In this document: positions 1 to 10,108 of the stretch, piece by piece
How the letters are laid out: each line of letters opens with the position of its first letter
How positions within the stretch are numbered: the first letter of the stretch is position 1
Source of the DNA: Hypsibius dujardini
Lineage: Eukaryota; Tardigrada; Eutardigrada; Parachela; Hypsibiidae
Direction of reading: 5' to 3'
Assembly: GCA_001579985.1 (NCBI GenBank)
Contig: LRSR01003456.1
Coordinates: forward strand, 1 to 30,000
Length of the DNA stretch: 30,000 bases
Notes under the pieces: model-generated
The model's database searches: none
Told to the model about the DNA's origin: nothing
What the model saw: only the letters and a program-made list of their open reading frames with translations
Program-made: the position numbers and the translations under genes

Positions 1-10
1 CAGACAGACA

Positions 11-53
<43 letters not shown>

Positions 54-113
54 TAGACAAACAGACAAACAGCGAGACAGACAGACATATAGACATATAG
101 ACATACAGATATA
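1..113. repeat. (GACA)n / (TGTC)n microsatellite
   Basis: Tandem CAGA units grade into CAGACATA variants. This lies in the CBF-beta intron, so the sense strand reads TGTC. Positions 114-274 are also intron, with no coding exon seen. Confidence 0.9.
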
Positions 114-274
114 GACATGTTGTATTTGTCTAGCTCTACGTGTGCCTGTGTTTTGTCTTCGTGTCTATTTTCATGTCTGACGATCAATTGAACAAAAAAA
201 GAGAATGACCTTTCGGAGGGTAAGAAGTGGAAACCTCTCATGTCTCTGTCTGTGTTCTGTGTATATTCGCTTAC

Positions 275-799
275 CACAATGAGAAATCCGTTCGCGACGT
301 CGGTCTCAAACTGCCGCCGGCGCTGCTCAATCGGCCGCTCGATCGGGACCGCGGCGTAGCGCACCTCCGATTCCCGGCTGAGCCGGCGGAAGTACGCGTC
401 CCCCTCGAACTTTTCTCTTTGGTTCTCCACCACCCGCGGCATAGTCTTAAAACTCACAATCCTGCTCGCGGAGACCGGAGACGAGGACCGGTCACCACCA
501 CCGTTCGCAGCTGAGGACAAATACGACGACGTCGTTTCCTCCTCCGACAGATAATCCGACGGCATAAAAGACGACGACGGGGAAAACCCCTCCGAAGGTC
601 CCGTACTCAAACTCGCAGTCCGGTACTGCGGCAGCAGATGCTGCTCCCACCACACCGAAGGGTTGATCCGACTGCTACAGACAAGGGAGGAAAGGATCAA
701 ATAGCCGACTCATCGACTGACAGACAAACAAACAGACAGACAGACAAACAGACAGGCAGACAGACAGACAGACACACACACACACAGGCAGACAGACAC

Positions 800-840
<41 letters not shown>

Positions 841-1397
841 CAGGCAGGCAGACAGGCAGACAGACAGACAGACAGACAAACTATACCCTTCTAGAGGATC
901 TCCCGGAATGCTGACAGAGGAAGCACGCCTGGATTCTGAATGGAGGGTCCGGTAGTGTCTGTCTGAATGTTGCTCACGATTGTCTGATGAGGAATCGGAG
1001 AGGTCCAATGGGACAACGGGATAAAGGTCGTAGTCGTGAAGGCCGCCGGGGGAAGAAGAGCTGGAGACCGTTTCGTCGTAGATGCGACGGTGATTATAGG
1101 CGGCAGGAGATCGTTCTTGCCGCACCTTCGAGGCGGCAGCAGCAGCAGCGGAGGATGATGACGAGGACGATGGAGAGTTATTCGAGAACTCGGGACACAT
1201 CCTGGCTGAGGCGGCAACAACGGGATAAGGCATTAATGAAAACAGGCATAAAACGGGAAGGGATGAAGGATGATGCGGAGGAGGGTTGCGTGGTGGTGAG
1301 AGGACGAATGGGAGCACGGGATGATGATGGTGAGGGAGTTTGATTCGACCGGCTCCGGTTTGATTGACTGATGCAGATGAAAAACGGCAGATTGTGT
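275..1397 (-). CDS. CBFB: Core-binding factor beta (CBF-beta / Brother type), partial, with long N-terminal extension
   Basis: This is the non-DNA-binding partner of Runt/RUNX transcription factors. Two exons are visible on the minus strand: 887-1397 and 275-674. The second holds the start of the CBF-beta fold, MPRVVENQREKFEG followed by FRRLSRESEVRY and ERPIEQRRRQFE, which matches human MPRVVPDQRSKFEN / FRKLSRECEIKY / DRPHEERQARFQ. The exon ends at a GTAAGC donor after the FLIV residues, and the rest of the domain lies beyond the left edge. Upstream, the frame stays open for about 84 codons in the same exon. It then joins in phase (GG|C) through a 212-nt intron, donor GTATAG and acceptor TGTAG, to an exon coding a Ser/Ala-rich, disordered stretch. 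That exon is open back to a TTTTGCAG acceptor at 1398-1400. The intron is mostly TGTC repeat in the sense direction. Family and strand are secure. The true start codon is not: it could be the conserved MPRVV Met (an internal start), MCPEF or MPYPVV in the upstream exon, or an unseen exon. Confidence 0.88.
719..880. repeat. (GACA)n array within CBF-beta intron
   Basis: CAGA units with CAGG and CACA variants fill most of the 212-nt intron between the two CBF-beta exons. The sense strand is TGTC. Confidence 0.9.
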
Positions 1398-1582
1398 CTG
1401 CAAAATAAAAGAAAAAAGAATTGTTATATTAAATTCCTAAATTTTTAAATTTATTTACGAGGGATGAAGTGTACATTAGAATAAGCTAATTTCATTTCCA
1501 TTTATATATCTCGATATGAGATAAATCAAAAGCAGACAGGAGAACACACAGACAGGCAATAGATACGTAGCAAGCTTACGGG

Positions 1583-1674
1583 CTAAAATAAAATAAAATA
1601 AAATAAAATAAAATAAAATAAAATAAAATAAAATAAAATAAAATAAAATAAAATAAAATAAAATAAAATAAAAT
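1583..1674. repeat. (TAAAA)n pentanucleotide array
   Basis: About 18 near-perfect TAAAA units. The rest of 1398-2112 is A/T-rich non-coding sequence with nothing else I can support. Confidence 0.95.
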
Positions 1675-2114
1675 AGGAAGTAATCGAGAGGTCACGGCAA
1701 TGTTAACAAGAACAACACACCGTTTGAAGAAAGGTCGCAAAGTCTGCAGTCCCTTTCACACGTAAAAAATGCCCGACTAATAGTAAAGAAAGACTGAGTC
1801 TTCCGAACGAAATTTCTCTTACTCTGTGAACTGTGAAGGGTATCGGGGAGTTTCGGTCGATTTTATAGCAAAATTTTGAAGACGAAAAATACGCAACACA
1901 GTACACTCATCGGTCGATAACAGCGGACGGGTAAAGCATTCCGCGGAAGGCCGACCCGCCAAGGTTAAGATTACCCCTCACAACCAATGAGAACGTTTTA
2001 TCAGCGAGGCAGTAGATGGTTCGCATTGTACAGCCGCCACCGGATATACAGGATGAGACATCGGCGCCCGTCGGCAAACGCACTTAACCCAGGGCAAATA
2101 TGCTCACTAACAGT

Positions 2115-2310
2115 CTGTCTATGTCTGTGTCTATGCCTATGCCTATGCCTATGCCTATGCCTATGCCTATGCCTATGCCTATGCCTATGCCTATGCCTAT
2201 GCCTATGCCTATGCCTATCTGTGTCTGTGTCTGTGTCTGTGTCTGTGTCTGTGTCTGTGTCTGTGTCTGTGTCTGTGCCTGTGCCTGTGCCTGTGCCTGT
2301 GTCTGTGTCT
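2115..2310. repeat. Layered hexanucleotide array
   Basis: The blocks in order are CTATGC x14 (2131-2214), one CTATCT, GTGTCT x9 (2221-2274), GTGCCT x4 (2275-2298) and GTGTCT x2. Each block differs by one or two bases from its neighbour. Because six is a multiple of three, every frame reads as a dipeptide repeat, which makes false open frames. Confidence 0.95.
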
Positions 2311-2312
2311 GT

Positions 2313-3140
2313 AAGGTCACCGACTTCCGGCCACGTGTGTAGCTATCGCTTGTGCCTTGAAATTTGAGACATACATGATAGTGGGAATACACACAAAGTG
2401 GGTTTCCTGAATGGAGGGTGCATGAACTCCTCAGTTGTGAGAGTGATAATTTTAGAACGGTCAAAGTGATACCGATTACCGCAACACGTGCATCCCGCGT
2501 GGGCACTGCAGAGTTTGCTGTGCGGTGGTACCATGCGGTACTCGCGTCACGACTGCCGAAACCTCTTTCAAATATTAAAATTGACAAATAAATAGGTGTG
2601 TCTGTGTTTGTGGTACAAGCATGACTATCTTCATTCATTGTGTGTGATTCACTTCCTACGCAAACAGAAATAATACTATCTTTCGCGGTGTTATCGATTT
2701 CTGGAGCAAACAATTGTAGGCCGGGAGAAAAGTGTCGCTGGCACCGGCTGACAGAGAGACAGGCACAATCACCGAGGCTGACATTGACCTCTTAATGTGT
2801 CAGATTTAACTTCCATTCCGGAAAGAGAGTGTAACTACGGTACCCGAGGTTATTCCAGACATCTAAGACATTCAGGCATGACTACAGAAACGTGGGACAT
2901 GGACGTTGATCAGAACGCGCGCCACCTGGTGGTCCAGACATTTAGAGGTGATGTGGTGAGACAGACAGACAAAGAACACCAAAGTGAAAAGGCACAGACA
3001 AGGATTACAGATCAAAAGAGAAATGGATCAATGTTTCACATAGACACACAGGAAAAACGGATTGTCGCCAGACCCAGACACCCAATGGTCACCGGTGGAC
3101 ACTGCAGACACACTATCAGGCGACATAAACATCAAAAGTC
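2313..3140. other. Intergenic, no supported gene
   Basis: Mixed-composition sequence. Open frames here (for example 2797-3144 plus) have no recognisable domain and grade into degenerate ACAGACA words. I see nothing I can name. Confidence 0.5.
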
Positions 3141-3540
3141 ATAAACATTTTAAAACCGAGACAAAGCTGTCTGACAAGGCGCAGACAGATCTAGACACGC
3201 AGACAGGAGAGCGGACATAGGCATCAATCGACACAAACAAATAGGTCTTAGACAGACAAACAGACATACTTACTGGACACCAGCAGACATAGACATCAAT
3301 TAAGAGACAGACATTCGAAAACAGACAAATACATCTTCAAATACTCAAACAAAGGTGGACATAGGCAGGCAGACATAGATAGGCAGGCAGGCAGACATAG
3401 ACAGGCAGACATAGGCAGGCAGACATAGGCAGATAGGCAGACTGGACATCAGCAGTCACAGACATCAAGAGACACAGACATTCAAAGACAGACAAATAGG
3501 TCTTCAAAGACTCAGAAATTCAGACATTCAGACACATCGC
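3141..3540. repeat. Degenerate GACA/CAGGCAGACATAG repeat field
   Basis: Irregular CAGACA, GGCAGACATAG and ACATCAA words occur with no fixed period. It looks like an old, mutated GACA array. Confidence 0.75.
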
Positions 3541-3804
3541 ACCGGAACACAATACCAATCCCAGGACAGACAACTACAACTTCAAGTGACATACCTGACC
3601 AAAAATAAGATCGAAAAATCCACGATTTGTACAGACCAAAGGACGAATACAGATGGTCTTACTACCGGACAATTCCTCAAGTCCTCCCAGGCGTGAACAA
3701 AATCTCACCCAATGTCCGCGGGTCCGAGGAAAAGTTGTCTGACGAATTGCCTCACAACTGGACGATTAAAATACACTATGCTTCACTAAGCGCTGCATCT
3801 GCAA

Positions 3805-4069
3805 GGCATGTCTGAAAGGCCTGTCTGAAAGGCATGTCTGGAAGGCCTGTCTGAAAGGCATGTCTGGAAGGCCTGTCTGAAAGGCATGTCTGAAAGGCAT
3901 GTCTGGAAGGCCTGTCTGAAAGGCATGTCTGGAAGGCATGTCTGAGAGGCATGTCTGGAAGGCCTGTCTGAGAGGCATGTCTGGAAGGCCTGTCTGGAAG
4001 GCATGTCTGGAAGGCGTGTCTGAAAGGCGTGTCTGGAAGGCCTGTCTGGAAGGCCTGTCTGAAAGGCAT
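3805..4069. repeat. 13-bp minisatellite
   Basis: About 20 copies of a unit close to GGCATGTCTGAAA, with alternating A/C and G/A variants (GGCCTGTCTGGAA). All frames are open on the minus strand only because the unit lacks stops there. Confidence 0.95.
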
Positions 4070-4084
4070 ATATATATATATATA
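4068..4084. repeat. (TA)n microsatellite
   Basis: An alternating TA run directly abuts the 13-bp array. The following 4085-4490 shows no supported gene. Confidence 0.9.
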
Positions 4085-4498
4085 CACATGATGAGAGCAT
4101 CTTCGGCGGAAATGTCTGTGCGTCTGACGCATTCCTGCTGCGTGCGATGACGACGAATGATTCGTCTGTGGGACGCTCTTTTAATAGCGCTTGACAGTGT
4201 AATGTAAAAGTGGTGTTTTTTTCGCGGCACGACAATAACTTTTCATCCGCACAGGCAGGCTTCTTCCGCGCACACTTATAACAGTAAGTACGCACGCGGC
4301 AAAAACTCTGCGCTGACCGAATTAAACACTGGAACTCGGGGCTGTGTACAACAGGCATAGCCATGCGTCGTACGAGTGTAAGGGCTTAATTCGATTCTAT
4401 TTCCCGCAAACGGAATGACGTAGAATTGGATTGTATCAATAAGGTTCTATTTATTCAGCAATTTTTGTTGAGGTTTCTTGTGCCTCCCTGTCCAGGCA

Positions 4499-4655
4499 GA
4501 CACAGGCAGACACGTAGGTGTCTAAGCGTTCCCCCTCGCCATCCATCCATCAAAAAAGCGGAGCTGTTTCACACGTGGGTGGCGGTTCAGTTGGAGGCAG
4601 ACAGACAGGGCAGACAGGCAGACAGGCAGACAGGCAGACAGGCAGGGCAGACACG
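4499..4655. repeat. GACA/GGCA repeat patches
   Basis: Two clusters of CAGACAGG-type units (about 4499-4518 and 4598-4653) flank ordinary sequence. Confidence 0.75.
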
Positions 4656-4718
4656 AGGAAACTGACAATGAATCAACATTAGAAAATATGAATGAACGTA
4701 ATCTGCAGTTACCACTAC

Positions 4719-4898
4719 GAGGTGATATCTGTGATTCGGCTCACCTCTCCACTTGGTGCTTTTCTTTGACGGCGGGTGCTTGATTGTTCGATTGTTTGTA
4801 CTATATCCTGGTATACTACGGCACTTCTGGAAATCAAACAATCAAGCACCTGCTGTAAAGAGAAACCCTTGAGTGAGCCGAAATACAGATTTCTCCTC
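4719..4898. repeat. 180-bp imperfect inverted repeat (hairpin)
   Basis: The left arm (about 4719-4795) and right arm (about 4822-4898) are imperfect reverse complements. Shared stretches include GAGG at the tips, ATCTGT, TTCGGCTCAC and GGTGCTTGATTGTT. The centre lies near 4808, with a loop of about 25 bases. It could be a small non-autonomous DNA transposon (MITE) or a folded RNA precursor. I see no clear target-site duplication. Confidence 0.7.
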
Positions 4899-4929
4899 AA
4901 ACGTTATCATGGAGAGATATTTGTCTGAG

Positions 4930-4937
4930 TGACGTCA
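4930..4937. promoter_or_regulatory. CRE-like palindrome TGACGTCA
   Basis: A perfect CREB/ATF consensus site. It lies 31 bp right of the 180-bp inverted repeat in a gene-poor stretch. Function is not shown. Confidence 0.3.
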
Positions 4938-5099
4938 CGCTGAACTAATTCAAACAAAGTGGCCGTCGTGTGTGGCTTTTTCACAGTATTCCCGCGTGTG
5001 AATGACGGATGGTGGCGGTGATGATGTTATTTCACTGTTGGTACTTTAGCGGTTCAGTGATTCACGTCTAACTGATCCGCTTCGAGGTTGCGGAGGTTC

Positions 5100-5460
5100 T
5101 GCCTACTTTTTTATTTTAATTTAATTTAATTTAATTTTTTAATTCTTATTTTTATGATTTCTTTTTTTTGGTATATTTATATACCAATTTTTATTTTTCA
5201 TTTAATTTTTTTTTATTTCAATTTTTTTTCATTTCATATTTTCCTATTCTTAATAAATAGCCGAAGCCGCTTGATTGACTGATTGGTTTAATATTTGTAA
5301 TAAATCGCTAAAGCCGCTTGATTGCTAGTTCACTCTTTGCATGGCAGGAATCAATCAATCAATCAACTTTACGATTCTAATTAATCCTCCTCGCTTTCGC
5401 ACAGCAAGCTGGTTTATTTTAAAAAAAAATTAAAAAAAATTAAAAAAAAAATTGGTGTAG
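5100..5460. repeat. A/T-rich low-complexity stretch
   Basis: Long T and A runs with TTTAATT words, plus a duplicated phrase GCCGCTTGATTG at about 5266 and 5314. No gene is supported from 4899 to 5780. Confidence 0.7.
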
Positions 5461-5783
5461 AATTAAAATTAGTGCTGCATTCCGATGTTAATTTAATATC
5501 CGGTTGAAAATTAGTCTGGCTGAAATCCAACTCTGAAAGAGCGCACAAGAGTCAGTCAGTCAGGCTTCCGGTCGCTCTGTTGATGATAATCCTACGACAC
5601 AGATCCCGAGACCGACGGCGGCGGCGACCCGAGTGGTGATTAAAATCCCCACACACAACAGACTCATCACACACAATCACACCTCAAATCAAGCAAACAC
5701 ACACACAGGAAGCGAGAGAGAGAGAGATCTTGAAGTCAAAATAAAGGTGCGCCGCTAAAACAGCGTATGCGTAACACCACCGC

Positions 5784-5784
5784 C

Positions 5785-5861
<77 letters not shown>

Positions 5862-5862
5862 G
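5784..5862. repeat. (TGTC)n microsatellite
   Basis: About 20 perfect CTGT units on the plus strand. Confidence 0.95.
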
Positions 5863-6590
5863 CCTTTAATGACACAGACACAACCCAGAAATAAACATTC
5901 ATAAATGCCGGTCCGCCCTGGGCCTTGAAGGCGCCATTACTCACAGTCGACAAAGTCAAGGCAGCCGCAGCAGCAGTCTGATTACAGCGGATCAGATCAA
6001 ACTCTGCTTTTTAACGACTGCTTCTGCACGCTACGATGAGTAACGGGCTTTTATTTCGAGGTTGATCTTACCGGACACAGCAGTGGCGAGGGGTCGACGG
6101 GCTGGGTCGCTAGGCCGGTCCGTGTCCGTCCGGTGCCTGTCTGTCTCTGTCTGGGTCTGCTCCAGATCTCAGACACGACGGATTCGGATCGCGATCTCCC
6201 ACAGACAGACAGACAGTCAAGTGAAGGTGGTGACGGCCACGCATACACACTCATTCACGGGGAGACGACTCATTCATAAGGTGCGGCAGTGTGGTTGTGG
6301 TCCTTTGGGGGGGGGGTAGTTGTAGTAACCCGGTGTCAAACTAAATGTGCGAAAAAAAATGGACGAATGGTGAGTGTGTGTTAAGGGGGGGGGGATGTTG
6401 TCTGGATCAGATAAACGGGAAAAGAACGATCGGTCGGTCGAACAAGACAGGCTTCCGTTTAAAGATTAAATTCCCACGCTGTGAATTTACAGAAGTAGTT
6501 GACTTGATCAAGGCACTTTGATTGTCCGAATTGTTTTTTTACGTCTGAATTTTTGTATGTGCATGTGTAATTCGTTGTTGTCTGAATGTC
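5863..6590. other. Intergenic GC-richer island, no supported gene
   Basis: A minus-strand GTAAGA donor at 6066-6071 ends an open frame (MSVYAWPS...) of phase 0, which would not fit the CBF-beta frame. Two poly-G runs occur at about 6306-6316 and 6386-6394. A 5' UTR exon is possible; no protein family is recognised. Confidence 0.3.
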
Positions 6591-6799
6591 TGCTTGTCAG
6601 CCAAAGTATTGCCGAAATCCTGCCGGTCCCTTAACTCGCTCTCTAAAATGCCGGTTTACATGTCTGATCCCGGTAAAATCGATGTCTGAACGTCTGCATA
6701 CCGTCCAAATTGTTGTCTGACTGCTTGCCAAAATAAATCGATGTCTTATTGTTTCCCTGTGTGTCTGCCTGCCCCTCCGCCTGACTGCGGAATGGTTTT

Positions 6800-7507
6800 C
6801 TGAATGTCTGCCTGCCTGATTAAATTGCCGTCTGAACGACTGCCAGCCAGCTAGATCATTGTCTGTATGCACCTTGACCACGCCAGACAAATTGTTGTGT
6901 GAATGTCTGAACATCTATCTGCCTGGTAAGCTGTTGTCTGAATGTCTGTCTGCCTGATTAAATTGCCGTCTGAATGACTGCCAGCCAGCTAGATCATTGT
7001 TTGGAAGCACCTTGACCATGCCAGACAAATTGTTGTGGGAATGTCTGAACGTCTATCTGCCTGGTAAGTTGTTGTCTGAATGTCTGCCTGAATGAATAAT
7101 TGCTGTCTGAATGACTGCCCGCCAGCTAAACTGTTGTCTGTATGCACCTTGACCACGCCAGACAAATTGTTGTGTGAATGTCTGAACGTCTATCTGCCTG
7201 GTAAGTTGTTGTCTGAATGTCTGTTTGCCTGATTAAATTGCCGTCTGATTGACTGCCAGCCAGCTAGATCATTGTCTGTATGCACCTTGACCACGCCAGA
7301 CAAATTGTTGTGGGAATGTCTGAACGTCTATCTGCCTGGTAAGTTGTTGTCTGAATGTCTGTCTGCCTGATTAAATTGCCGTCTGAATGACTGCCAGCCA
7401 GCTAGATCATTGTCTGTATGCACCTTGACCATGCCAGACAAATTGTTGTGGGAATGTCTGAACGTCTATCTGCCTGGTAAGTTGTTGTCTGAATGTCTGC
7501 CTGTCAG
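6800..7507. repeat. 138-bp tandem repeat, about five copies
   Basis: The anchor GCACCTTGACCA recurs at 6869, 7007, 7144, 7282 and 7420 (spacing 137-138). Each unit is itself built from CTGAATGTCTG, CTGCCTG and CCAGCCAGCTAGATC words, so a TGTC-type array seems to have been captured in a longer repeat. Degenerate words extend left to about 6570. Confidence 0.95.
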
Positions 7508-7958
7508 CTAAGTCCAGTGAACTAATTTCCGAAAGATAATGGCTTACAATCCATGAGTAGAAAATACAAGTAAAGAGTAATGATAATCCGGCAGGTGGAA
7601 TAAAACTTGTTCCCAAAAATCGTAGGAAAATCCAAGAGAAAGCTGGATAATGCTTCGGATTGATGTTAACTTTTAAAAGTAAAAATTATTGATGAGGCAG
7701 CAAAAATGGCGGATTAATGCTGGCGCACGAGCGGCGAGCCGGCGACGATAGTGCAAGAGAAAGCGCAAAATATTAAAACGCGATGCAACAGGTACAGAAA
7801 ATTATATCATTTTTGAATGAATCACTTTCCTCTACCTCTTGCTTACAACATGCAACGGCACCGACCCTGAAATCCATGAATCATCGGTAAACCGACGCCG
7901 ACACTAAGATAGCAGTATTCATGGTTGCTGGAATTGGGATGACGCCGATGCAAACAAA
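7508..7958. other. Intergenic, no supported gene
   Basis: Mixed A/T-leaning sequence. It includes AAAAATGGCGGA (about 7702-7713), which resembles a YY1 site, but no coding exon can be supported. Confidence 0.4.
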
Positions 7959-8032
7959 GGACAGACAGATAAACAGACAGACAGGCAGACAGACAGGCAG
8001 ACAGACAGACAGGCCGGCAGACAGACAGCAGC

Positions 8033-8067
<35 letters not shown>

Positions 8068-8083
8068 CAGACAGACAGATAAG
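7959..8083. repeat. (GACA)n array
   Basis: CAGA units with CAGG variants. Confidence 0.9.
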
Positions 8084-8145
8084 GACTTATGGGGCTATAT
8101 TTCCTTTTATTAGACTAGTTGAGATGCGATTGAGGTCTTACTTAC

Positions 8146-8471
8146 CGCGTAGAAGGAAGTGAAGATGCAAGTACAGAGGATGGGGAACGAAAGAACAAGA
8201 CGAGTTACTAGTATAGCGAAATGCAGACATCTACAGACAGTTCTTTAACCGCACACATATTGTTCCCATCACGAGAGCAAACTGCCGTGCCTTTTCCATG
8301 AAGACCCCCACCGCATGAGTTCATTTGGATAAAGAAAGCGGGGGGAGAAATATTGCTGACACAGACAGCAAGCAGCCACCTGTCGAGTGCCGGTCCAATG
8401 ACCGCCCCTCGCCGCGGGCGCGCTGACGTCACCGCGGTGGCGGTGGCTCGCCGTTCAATCTCACACCACAC
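8146..8471 (-). other. Possible remote 5' exon / promoter island
   Basis: A GTAAGT donor on the minus strand (8140-8145) closes a stretch with an ATG-led open frame that starts MSAFRYTS at about 8233. About 190 bases further upstream lies a GC-rich patch with a CRE palindrome. The end phase (one base of a codon) would fit the CBF-beta exon at 1397. I recognise no protein family here, and no transcript evidence is available. It may be an alternative first exon, a non-coding RNA exon, or chance. Confidence 0.2.
8424..8431. promoter_or_regulatory. CRE-like palindrome TGACGTCA in a GC-rich patch
   Basis: A perfect CREB/ATF consensus within a CG-rich segment (about 8390-8455), with CCAAT at 8395-8399. 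It lies upstream of the minus-strand donor at 8146, so it may be a promoter for a minus-strand transcript. Confidence 0.4.
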
Positions 8472-8599
8472 AGACAGACAGGCAGACAGGCAGACACACC
8501 AAAGCCGCAGAACGACCGCAAACTTTTCGCTGGCTCCACAAAACGAGAGAGTGACTATGTGGTGCAGTTTAGTTCCGGTTCCGCCTTTTCAGACCATTT

Positions 8600-9170
8600 T
8601 TTGACAGCACAATACTCGCTGTCTGTCAAGGGCCACACCCGCAGACCGCATAAGTTGGTACACACAGACACACAGACACAGGCAGGGGTAGAAGGAAGGG
8701 GTCCTTTCAAGCGCGGAGAGAGCAGCTCTCTTAAGCACGTACAGTTTTTTTGTGGGTGGCAGGTGTCTGTCCCTTGGTTCCTGTCGCGCGCGAAAGGACC
8801 GGAAGGACTGCGAATCAAAATGTGGTTGATGTTGTGTTCTTTGAATGTCTTTTCGGGGCAACCGGTTTTTTTGCGATGCAGTTCTTGCGGGCACAGACAG
8901 AGGCACAGGGGGCTTGGTGACTGAGAGTGAGAGAGAGAGAGAGGGAGATGGAGAGGGAGAGAGACATGGCCTCTTGCGGTGAACCATAAAAAATCATGCC
9001 AAATTTAATGTGCCTGAGAGTAAAAAGTATTGATAATGTGGACGACCGGTTCGGAGGTCTTGGGGGAACAATCAGTGACAGGAGAGATTAATGTGATAGA
9101 TAGATGGTGGTAATTAGGGTTTGGGAAAGGAGACGGGCAGTTGAACAGAAAGACAAACGGATAGGCAGTT
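8600..9170. other. Intergenic, no supported gene
   Basis: Contains a purine-rich GAGAGA run (about 8928-8965). Open frames on both strands show no recognisable domain. Confidence 0.4.
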
Positions 9171-9174
9171 GAAG

Positions 9175-9322
9175 AAACTCATAGGCAGACAAGCAGACAT
9201 GTAAGAAGACAAAAAGGCAGACTGAGCAGCCACATAAAGACAAACAGACATCAGACAACAGACTGACAGACCGTCAAGTGGATAAACAGACAGTAGTCAG
9301 TAAGACAGACAAACAGACAGTC

Positions 9323-9364
<42 letters not shown>

Positions 9365-9450
9365 TTAGACAGACAGACAGACAGACAGACATACAGACAG
9401 ACAGCTACACAGGCAGACATGCAGATAGGTAAATAAACAGGCAAGTAGAG
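9175..9450. repeat. (GACA)n array, partly degenerate
   Basis: Pure CAGA core at about 9319-9362 and 9367-9400, with ragged flanks. Confidence 0.9.
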
Positions 9451-9527
9451 AGTCAGACCATTTATCTTCGCCGGAAGTTGAGAGCTTTTCAGAGCTCGTC
9501 TATACGCGTTCGCAAGAGTTTACTTAC

Positions 9528-9640
9528 CATTGGACATGTAGTGTCCCGTCAGTCCCGATTAAATGCAGACATATCCGTCCTCAGTGCCATACCGGCAGAT
9601 TCTTTGATGAAACCACAAAATATTCTTATTTCTCGCAGCC
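9528..9640 (-). other. Possible remote first exon ending MSN|
   Basis: A strong minus-strand donor (GTAAGT at 9522-9527) follows the short reading ATG TCC AAT G (9528-9537). A 13-codon upstream reading frame lies just before it. A palindromic TTACGTAA and a CG-rich patch sit 100-200 bases further upstream. Spliced to the acceptor at 1398-1400, the split codon would be GAC and the CBF-beta upstream frame would stay open. The intron would be about 8 kb, so this is only a candidate first exon. Confidence 0.2.
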
Positions 9641-9741
9641 GATGATGCCCCGAGATGGAAAAATCAAGGCTAATGTAATAATTTTCGCGCGCGTGTCTGC
9701 GCGGGCGCTGGCACTAAACACATCCGTTGCTGTGACTAGAC

Positions 9742-9753
9742 GCTTACGTAAGC
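9742..9753. promoter_or_regulatory. Palindrome GCTTACGTAAGC
   Basis: A perfect 12-bp palindrome containing TTACGTAA, the PAR-bZIP/C/EBP-type consensus. It is upstream of the candidate minus-strand first exon at 9528. Confidence 0.3.
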
Positions 9754-9911
9754 GGATCTACGCGTTTTTCAGCGACTTTCCTGCTTGCCTGTGAATTCAC
9801 TCACTGAATACACAATCATATTCCGAGGCCCCCACACCAGACAGCCAAACATCCAACGAGAACTAAACCACAAAAATTATTTTTGCGGTTTGCCGCGAGG
9901 TGACACATGAC

Positions 9912-10004
9912 TGACGTGGACTGCCTGCCTGCCTGCCTACCGGTAGAGGTGTCTGTGTGTCTGCCTTCCCTTACCGAAAGACACATAAGTATATATGACG
10001 CGGA

Positions 10005-10054
<50 letters not shown>

Positions 10055-10108
10055 ACGGGTAGGTATCTGTGTGTCTGCCCTCCCTTTCCGACAGACACAT
10101 AAGTATAT
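9912..10108. repeat. Duplicated ~85-110 bp unit with inner (CCTG)n
   Basis: Two copies share GACTGCCTGCC..., TGTGTGTCTGCC and AGACACATAAGTATAT. The second copy (9996-10108) has a longer CCTG run. Confidence 0.85.

Noticed and set aside
227-514. Plus-strand 95-codon frame
   Set aside because: Antisense shadow of the CBF-beta exon, whose family match is on the minus strand.
1987-2713. Long open frames over the hexamer array on both strands
   Set aside because: They are dipeptide repeats produced by a stop-free hexamer; flanks show no domain or splice support.
3594-3760. Minus-strand exon ending at a CAG|GTATGT donor near 3592
   Set aside because: The donor looks good but no reading frame upstream has recognisable coding character.
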